A DNA stretch of 19,710 nucleotides from Desulfobacterales bacterium (lineage in GTDB: Bacteria > Desulfobacterota > Desulfobacteria > Desulfobacterales > UBA11574): contig JAQYVG010000025.1 of the NCBI GenBank assembly GCA_030145595.1, positions 1 through 19,710 of the forward strand. Reading direction: 5' to 3'. The translations under genes and the position numbers were made by a program. Shown piece by piece: positions 14,435-19,710 of this stretch. A model generated the notes under the pieces. It was not told the origin of the DNA. It searched no databases and worked only from the letters and a program-made list of their open reading frames with translations. Position 1 is the stretch's first letter. Each line of letters opens with the position of its first letter.

Positions 14435-15231
14435 TCTTGATTTATGATTTTATCTACTTCAATTTCAACATCCTGACCACCCTCTAATCGGATGGCGATA
14501 CGATTGCAGATGGGATTGTGGCGAATCACTTTCCCTTTTCCGTTTTTGGTTGCTATAGTTTTACCGATTTTGGGGAATTGGGTCCGGAGAGTTTGGTAAT
14601 CTTCATATTCAAAAGTCAGACAGCACATCAGCCGACCACACAGGCCGGAGATTTTAGTGGGATTTAATGACAGTCCCTGTTCTTTTGCCATGCGAATGGA
14701 GACCGGGCCGAATTTTCCCATGAATGCCGAGCAGCAAATTTCGCGTCCACATCTTCCGATACCACCGCACATCTTGGCCTGGTTGCGGATTCCCACTTGT
14801 CGCATCTCGATCCTGACCCCCATCTTTTTAACCAGCATTTTAACAAGTTGCCTGAAATCGACACGCCCCTCTGAGGTGAAAAAAAATGTTAATTTGCTGG
14901 CGTCAAAGGAGTTTTCGACGGAAAACAGATTCATTCTAAGGCCAAGGTCTTTAATGCATGCCAGGCAGTATGTGTGGGCTTGTGTTTCGGTCTCAAGATT
15001 TTTATCTCTTTGACGGAAATCCGCTTGACTGGCTAGACGAAACACCTTTTTCAGCGGTTTATCAGTTTGACTTTCATCAACGGCTACGGGGGGGACTGTT
15101 ACCATTCCCAGACCGAGCCCTTGTTCGGTTTCCACAATTACGTAGTCACCTTGATTCAGTACAAATGCACCGCTTTCAAAATCGTAGACTTTGCCGGCGG
15201 GCTTAAATCTTATTCCGACTTTTTTTTTCAT
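14431..15231 (-). CDS. ricT: PSP1-domain protein, RicT/YaaT-like
   Basis: Cytoplasmic protein of 266 aa with a PSP1 C-terminal domain. In Bacillus subtilis RicT (YaaT) works with RicA and RicF as an Fe-S-binding complex that affects RNase Y-dependent RNA maturation; in other phyla the role is less clear. Cysteines cluster as C89/C92, C155, C161, C166/C167, C198, C203/C204, with the hallmark segments CGGIGRCGREICCSAFMGKFGP (key residues at 155-167) and LCGRLMCCLTFEYE (197-210). The ATG lies 12 nt after the holB stop, with only a weak ribosome site, so it is probably coupled to holB. The stop codon lies within the end of the MITE-like copy 2. The family assignment is strong; the function here is inferred. 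Confidence 0.9.
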   Translation of the reverse strand: MKKKVGIRFKPAGKVYDFESGAFVLNQGDYVIVETEQGLGLGMVTVPPVAVDESQTDKPLKKVFRLASQADFRQRDKNLETETQAHTYCLACIKDLGLRMNLFSVENSFDASKLTFFFTSEGRVDFRQLVKMLVKKMGVRIEMRQVGIRNQAKMCGGIGRCGREICCSAFMGKFGPVSIRMAKEQGLSLNPTKISGLCGRLMCCLTFEYEDYQTLRTQFPKIGKTIATKNGKGKVIRHNPICNRIAIRLEGGQDVEIEVDKIINQD

Positions 15232-15243
15232 ATTTTTAACTTA

Positions 15244-16308
15244 TTAAACGTTTGCCAGCCGCATGACGAGGACTTCCAGCGTCAGTCTTAAATTGACGTT
15301 TGCCCGCATATCTTTTTGCGCTGACTGGACGATGCTTATTTTTGAAAGTAACGAGGCTGTTGTCATCTTTTGTGATCTATTTTGAATCTTGTTCTGCAAG
15401 TCCCTGTTGATTATTTTTTCAGGACAATATTTGCAGACCACGAGGTCTCTCAAATAGGATTCAATCATTTCCAGGGATTCCGACAGCATCTCTTTGTTTT
15501 TTGACAGTCTGGCTGCAAATGCCAGCAGTGAACCGACCGGTTTTAAAGATAAAGAGTCGATTTCATTAATTATCCAGTTCCTCTGATGTATCCAATTAGT
15601 TTTTTTTGGGGGCCCGATCATAGAAAGAGCTTTTGACAAACTGCCGTTTGCCATGGTCGCTATAATTTCAGCGTCGTCTGGAAGTACTCCCTCTTTTTCA
15701 ATTAGTATCGTCACAATACTTTCTCGCGAAATCGGGTTAAACCTGATAAGCTGGCAGCGTGATACAATTGTAGGGAAAAGATCAGATGGGTGCCGGGCAG
15801 TCAGTATCAAAATTGTTCGATCCGGAGGTTCCTCCAGTACCTTGAGGAGGGCGTTTCCTGCTGCAAGATTCATGGCCTGTGAATCTGAAATTATTACCAC
15901 ACGTAACCGGGCCTCTAAAGGTTTCATGGCAAGTGTGTGGCAAAGAGCACGAATCTGACCAATTTTGATATATGGACCGGAAGGTTCAACGATAATGATA
16001 TCCGGATGGTTACCGGATTGAATTTTCCGGCATGATTTACAATTGCCGCAAGGGTTCGTTCCAGCATGTCGATTCGGAGCCGTATGTAAACTATCCTTGC
16101 CTTCGAAAAGGTGTTCAGGGTCCGGGTCCAGGCAGTTGCATGCCATGGCAAAGGCCATCGCCGTCAACCGTTTACCGATCCCATCTATCCCTGATAAAAG
16201 AAGGGCGTGGGGTATGGTCCCATTTCGAAGAAGAGTAGTTAAAAGCTTTATGGGCTTTTGTTGGCCCAAGATCGACTCAAATCGAGGTATAGATTCAAAC
16301 CTAGGCAC
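15244..16308 (-). CDS. holB: DNA polymerase III delta prime subunit
   Basis: Clamp-loader subunit of the AAA+ family, 354 aa, which helps load the beta sliding clamp. A P-loop-like GIDGIGKR (40-47), zinc-binding cysteines C87, C90, C93 (with C57 or C59 as the fourth), a sensor-1 region about 146-170 and the clamp-loader SRC motif (183-185) are visible. The start is GTG at 16308, 4 nt after the HU stop codon and without a clear Shine-Dalgarno, so translation is probably coupled to the upstream gene. The first residues hold a six-codon tandem duplication PRFESI-PRFESI (2-7 and 8-13), with synonymous differences between the copies. It is followed directly by the RicT-like gene. Confidence 0.93.
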   Translation of the reverse strand: MPRFESIPRFESILGQQKPIKLLTTLLRNGTIPHALLLSGIDGIGKRLTAMAFAMACNCLDPDPEHLFEGKDSLHTAPNRHAGTNPCGNCKSCRKIQSGNHPDIIIVEPSGPYIKIGQIRALCHTLAMKPLEARLRVVIISDSQAMNLAAGNALLKVLEEPPDRTILILTARHPSDLFPTIVSRCQLIRFNPISRESIVTILIEKEGVLPDDAEIIATMANGSLSKALSMIGPPKKTNWIHQRNWIINEIDSLSLKPVGSLLAFAARLSKNKEMLSESLEMIESYLRDLVVCKYCPEKIINRDLQNKIQNRSQKMTTASLLSKISIVQSAQKDMRANVNLRLTLEVLVMRLANV

Positions 16309-16312
16309 ACAA

Positions 16313-16588
16313 CTAACTATCGACGCGTTCTTTCAGTTCTTTTCCCGACTTGAAAAAAGGGAGTTTTTTGGGCTTGATGACAACCTTCTCCCCGGTCTTT
16401 GGATTCCTGCCCGTATAGCTTTTATAATCTTTGACGAAAAAGCTGCAAAGACCGCGAATTTCAACGCGCTCTCCCCGAGACATGGCATCTGCCATATTAT
16501 CGAAAAAGATCTGGACCACTTTAGCGGCTTCGGCTTTGGAGATGTTTGCCTCGTTTTTTAGTTTGGAGATGAGCTCCAACTTGTTCAT
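16313..16588 (-). CDS. HU/IHF-family DNA-bending protein
   Basis: Small histone-like protein of 91 aa that dimerises and bends DNA. The N-terminal helices span about 3-38, followed by the beta saddle. The family signature GRNPKTGEKVVIKPKKLPFF (60-79) is present, with intercalating P63 at the arm tip. The IKPKKLPFFKSGKELKERV tail resembles IHF more than HU, but subunit identity cannot be fixed without alignment. A strong AAGGAGG (16593-16599) lies 4 nt before the ATG. It has candidate promoters of its own upstream and is translationally linked to holB downstream. Confidence 0.94.
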   Translation of the reverse strand: MNKLELISKLKNEANISKAEAAKVVQIFFDNMADAMSRGERVEIRGLCSFFVKDYKSYTGRNPKTGEKVVIKPKKLPFFKSGKELKERVDS

Positions 16589-16716
16589 ACAACCTCCTTC
16601 TTACAATAACTTCTGAATGCTTATAAAAAACTTGAAATTGAGTCAATACAAATATAGGTAACTTTTTAATAAGTTCTAGTCAGTGGCCTCCATTTATTGA
16701 GAAGATACAAACATAA

Positions 16717-16745
16717 TTTGTAACCAACTGAATTTATAAAGTCAA
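16717..16745 (-). promoter_or_regulatory. Candidate sigma70-type promoter for the HU-holB-ricT group
   Basis: On the minus strand TTGACT (16740-16745) and TACAAA (16717-16722) are separated by 17 nt, in the 192-nt AT-rich gap before the HU/IHF gene. A second candidate nearer the gene, TTGACT (16641-16646) with TATAAG (16620-16625), has a 15-nt spacer. Confidence 0.4.
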
Positions 16746-16780
16746 CGGATATTATAATTTAATGGCAATTTGGCTCCCGG

Positions 16781-17308
16781 CTATGCCAAAAATTCAGGTA
16801 GTATTTCAATATCTTCCTCATCCACTTCCACCCCGGCGTATTGCCCCAGGGCTTCAATAATGACCACGACACGGCCTGTACCTTTGTATCGAACAAAAGT
16901 TCCGGTTACGCCTGCAAAGGGGCCGGATACCACCAGTACCTTGCTCCCTTTTCTAAAACGGGTTCCGGTTGAGACCGGATGATTCGTCTGGACCATAATC
17001 TGTAAAGATTCCACCGTGTCCTGAGGTACTGGAACAGGACCGTCTTTGCTGCCGATTAAACGCACGGCGCCGGCCGTTTTCACAATTTCAATGTGCTCAT
17101 TGGGACTAAGATCGGTTTTCACAAACAGGTAGCCGGGGAAAAGCGGTACCCTGATCATAGCTTTACGATCGCGGCGTTTGCTTCGGACCTGAATTTTTGG
17201 GAGAAAAACCTCTATGGATTTTTTAAACAGGGCTTCGTGGAGCACATTTTCGAACCTGCTTTTGGTGTGCAGCACATACCATGAATATGTTAGTTTGTCT
17301 GTTGTCAT
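16781..17308 (-). CDS. NusG paralogue (RfaH/UpxY-like elongation factor)
   Basis: Transcription elongation regulator of 175 aa with an NGN domain (about 7-105) and a KOW domain (about 119-155). The NGN signature segments are WYVLHTKSRFE (10-20) and LFPGYLFVKTDL (56-67); the KOW is GSKVLVVSGPFAGVTG (121-136). NusG-family proteins bind RNA polymerase at the beta-prime clamp; specialised paralogues such as RfaH and UpxY antiterminate long envelope-polysaccharide operons. Housekeeping nusG normally sits in the secE-nusG-rplKA cluster. Here the gene follows lptD by 11 nt with no strong ribosome site, so it is more likely a specialised paralogue linked to LPS assembly. No ops-like element was seen in the window. 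Confidence 0.88.
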   Translation of the reverse strand: MTTDKLTYSWYVLHTKSRFENVLHEALFKKSIEVFLPKIQVRSKRRDRKAMIRVPLFPGYLFVKTDLSPNEHIEIVKTAGAVRLIGSKDGPVPVPQDTVESLQIMVQTNHPVSTGTRFRKGSKVLVVSGPFAGVTGTFVRYKGTGRVVVIIEALGQYAGVEVDEEDIEILPEFLA

Positions 17309-17319
17309 TTGATTTGGTA

Positions 17320-19671
17320 TTACCTTGATAAATAAGGGTTTTCAAGTCTGCTTCCCATTACACCCTGGGCAAAGTCTCCAATTCCGCGGAGGCTAACTAC
17401 AAGCATATATCTGCGGTCATTACCCTCATGGATGTAATACGTTTCCAGTGCCCAGCACTGCGACTTGTACAGGAAACCTAAATTTTTTCTAATATCCTCT
17501 CCGTCATGTAAATTGTGTTCGTAATCGGAGAACACTGTGAGTGTTTCAGATATTACCACACTCAGATCAAAAAATATCGAATCGCTTGTGCTGTGTGTAT
17601 AGCGGCGTTCGACAAACAAGCTGTCCTTGCGCTTATCCCATACTTTTACGGCAACATTGTAAGATTCCCAGAAGCTGTTGTACGGAGAACGGGTGGCATC
17701 GGCATGCATTTTATAATAACTGTCCGGGGTAAGATCGAGTTCCCCGAATATCGCAGAAAAGGGCTGTTTTTTATCCTTATCCTCGTTGGCTTCATTGATG
17801 TCATAACTCTGCTCAAGATAGAAACGCAAGAACGGATTATAAGAATAATCGGACGGCCGGGCATTTTCAGTCTCAGGAAACTGCCGATCATTGCCGGCTT
17901 CAGGAAGTTTACGGTGATTTTCATCTTTATTAAGCTGCCAGTCATTATCAGCTTCAGGGGGCCTGCCGTGTTCTTTTTTTTGAAATAAAGATTTGGCAGT
18001 CAACGTGTTTGTAAGCGAATACGTGAGCACTCTCTGTTTGTCAATACGCTCGGGAAAGTCGTTCTGATCTATATGAGGTATATAAGTAAATACGATCTGG
18101 GGCCTCACCAAATGCTTGATTTTTTCGACATTTTCTCCTATCCCGCTGTATATTTTATAGATATCCGAAGATAAATCTACCCTAAGGTCATACATTTCCC
18201 TGGACAGGTTTTCTTCTCCTGTCGGCCCTGTGTATTCTTCTTTATCAAAATGCCAGATGGTCTCCCTAAGTCCCAAGGAGGGCTCGATGCTAAAATAGTT
18301 TTTGAACTTGTATGGCAGATAGAATCTTGGATAGACATCCAGCCGATGGGCTCTTTGGCCCTCGTCTCTGTAAAAGTATGTGTATTCAGAATCGAGATCA
18401 TAATAAAAAGGGGATGTTAAGATAGGTTGTTTGGCTGCATCGAATTCTATAAACGGCAGTTTCTGTAAGATTGTGGACATGCTGTCACCCTGGCGTCTGT
18501 TGATGACATCATCATACCAGCGCAACTCACCGTTGAAGCTGAATTGAGACCAGATGCGATTAAAATTGAGCCGGTTGGTTCTAATGGCATCGTCATATGC
18601 ATCAATTTCTCTGCCAAAGGTTTTAAGAAAATATTCATAGGTTTCATCAAATCCCGTATAGCCGTGTTCGAATTCTAGAAGGTAATCCTGATCGCTCACA
18701 TAGTCTATATCAAGTTTTGCAGATAATGCAAAGGGCAATACCGTATCATGCTTCATTCTGAACCAGTAGCGGTCGGAATTGGGGCGCGGGTAGCTGTCAC
18801 CGAAATAACCCCAGTCAGCATCCGCTACCGGGTCGCCGTTATCGACCTTCTCGTCATTCAAATAATCGTACATCAGGGTCCCTTTTGAATTTTCGTCCAG
18901 AACATAACGGTATTCCACGCCGAATTTATTGCCGCGACGTCCCATGTGGTGCAGATAGAAAGTTGCATCTTTGCTGTCGTCTATGACCAGGTAAAAAGGT
19001 TGGTTATATTCTAGCCATCTTCGATTTGAATATCCGATTTGAGGCGGCAGCAGACCGGTCTGACGCTTTCGTTTGACCGGGAACGTCAGCCAGGGTGAAT
19101 ACAACACGGGTACGTTTCGGGCCCACAGCGCTGCGTGTGTGACATGACCATATCCTTCTACGGTGACTTTAACATTTTCCCCGGTAATCTTCCAGGCCGG
19201 ACGGTCGCCGTCACATGTTGTGAAGCAGCCTTTGTCGGTGGCATATGAAGCCGGTCCTGTTTTACTGATCTTGTCGCCGCGTAGATAGAAATGGTCGGCT
19301 TCAAGGAATATGGTGCCATTATAAACTGTTCCGGTCTCGGTCTCAAGATCCATTTCCATTCTGCTGCCGGTTAAAACATCGTCGCCCACGGTCATTATCG
19401 CATGGCCGACAGCCAGTACCTTCCTGGTTTTTTGATCGAAACGTACAAAGTCAGCCGTAAGGTTTTTGCCATTTTTGGTTACGGCTACATTGCCTTTGGC
19501 AATATATTGATCCAATTTTTTGTCGTAGCTTATTTCGTCAGCATTAATATGCCACGGTTCATTAGGGTCATCTTTTAGCGCCTGAAAACCTGGATTTGAC
19601 AAGGCGTTGCCGGGCATTCCAACTAAAAGGAATAAAATACAACACAATCGTCGGATTTGGAAGAATTGCAT
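17320..19671 (-). CDS. lptD: LPS-assembly protein LptD
   Basis: Outer-membrane beta-barrel that, with the lipoprotein LptE, inserts LPS into the outer leaflet. It has 783 aa. A signal peptide spans about 1-25 (cleavage near NALS-NPG). The LptA/OstA-like jelly-roll domain spans about 38-140, followed by the beta-barrel domain to the C-terminus. Mature cysteines are C149, C153 and C739 only; C153 and C739 align by context with E. coli C173 and C725 (TSC...W and CW). A low-complexity insert at about 560-605 has repeated PEAxND/PETEN blocks. There is no clear Shine-Dalgarno before the ATG at 19671, and the frame stays open upstream to the window edge, so the true start could be further right, although the signal peptide fits this ATG. 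Confidence 0.95.
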   Translation of the reverse strand: MQFFQIRRLCCILFLLVGMPGNALSNPGFQALKDDPNEPWHINADEISYDKKLDQYIAKGNVAVTKNGKNLTADFVRFDQKTRKVLAVGHAIMTVGDDVLTGSRMEMDLETETGTVYNGTIFLEADHFYLRGDKISKTGPASYATDKGCFTTCDGDRPAWKITGENVKVTVEGYGHVTHAALWARNVPVLYSPWLTFPVKRKRQTGLLPPQIGYSNRRWLEYNQPFYLVIDDSKDATFYLHHMGRRGNKFGVEYRYVLDENSKGTLMYDYLNDEKVDNGDPVADADWGYFGDSYPRPNSDRYWFRMKHDTVLPFALSAKLDIDYVSDQDYLLEFEHGYTGFDETYEYFLKTFGREIDAYDDAIRTNRLNFNRIWSQFSFNGELRWYDDVINRRQGDSMSTILQKLPFIEFDAAKQPILTSPFYYDLDSEYTYFYRDEGQRAHRLDVYPRFYLPYKFKNYFSIEPSLGLRETIWHFDKEEYTGPTGEENLSREMYDLRVDLSSDIYKIYSGIGENVEKIKHLVRPQIVFTYIPHIDQNDFPERIDKQRVLTYSLTNTLTAKSLFQKKEHGRPPEADNDWQLNKDENHRKLPEAGNDRQFPETENARPSDYSYNPFLRFYLEQSYDINEANEDKDKKQPFSAIFGELDLTPDSYYKMHADATRSPYNSFWESYNVAVKVWDKRKDSLFVERRYTHSTSDSIFFDLSVVISETLTVFSDYEHNLHDGEDIRKNLGFLYKSQCWALETYYIHEGNDRRYMLVVSLRGIGDFAQGVMGSRLENPYLSR
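17865..17965 (-). repeat. Imperfect in-frame repeats in the LptD barrel insert
   Basis: Three diverged in-frame copies of a unit ending on the plus strand in GCTTCAGG or TCTCAGG give protein blocks PEADNDWQ, PEAGNDRQ and PETENARP, between LptD residues about 570 and 605. They are hydrophilic and probably lie in a surface loop. The boundaries are approximate. Confidence 0.55.
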
Positions 19672-19710
19672 GAGAATATGGAGTGGAGACTGCAGGTTAA
19701 TTTTTTGGAG

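Noticed and set aside
16043..16561. 172-codon plus-strand open frame across holB and HU
   Set aside because: Runs antisense over two real genes with clear motifs; the product is unrecognisable.

Overview
The window is a stretch of bacterial chromosome in which every supportable gene lies on the minus strand, so transcription runs from the right edge to the left. The organism is a diderm: it has an LptD outer-membrane LPS-assembly protein with a signal peptide. A NusG paralogue beside lptD, an IHF/HU-type protein, a large PAS-containing hybrid histidine kinase and many short dispersed intergenic repeats suggest a Desulfobacterota (deltaproteobacterial) genome, perhaps Desulfobacterales. That placement is inference from gene content only.

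Right part (about 12.3-19.7 kb), in transcription order: lptD, a NusG/RfaH-type paralogue, an IHF/HU-type nucleoid protein, holB (DNA polymerase III delta prime), a RicT/YaaT-like PSP1-domain protein, and metG. The gaps are 11 nt (lptD-nusG), 192 nt with candidate promoters (nusG-HU), 4 nt (HU-holB), 12 nt (holB-ricT) and 177 nt holding a MITE-like element (ricT-metG). The order holB-yaaT/ricT-metG is widely conserved in bacteria.

Middle part (8.4-12.1 kb): a single-pass penicillin-binding transpeptidase overlapping a DegT-family PLP sugar aminotransferase, then, after a 308-nt gap, a sugar-phosphate isomerase/epimerase-like TIM barrel. This may be a small envelope or cell-wall sugar locus.

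Left part (0.1-8.2 kb): a secreted or membrane-anchored S41 C-terminal processing protease, a soluble REC-PAS-PAS-HisKA-HATPase-REC hybrid kinase, and a membrane histidine kinase, all closely spaced. A 328-nt repeat-filled gap follows, then a STAS protein overlapping (ATGA) a GspE/PilB-type ATPase that carries a tandem MshEN c-di-GMP-binding-type motif.

The most unusual content is the repeats. Composite elements made of a 14-mer (GCTGAACTATTACG), an array of 8-bp units (consensus about NCTTNGTG), a roughly 34-nt spacer and an array of 16-bp units (CTCAAGCGTAGCGCTC type) bracket the STAS-gspE pair as inverted copies. Partial copies of the same family supply the last codons of the PBP and the sequence just upstream of the aminotransferase start, and the 14-mer core recurs exactly at the 3' ends of two more genes. 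A separate MITE-like hairpin family has two copies about 6 kb apart. No tRNA, rRNA, CRISPR array, transposase or phage gene was seen.
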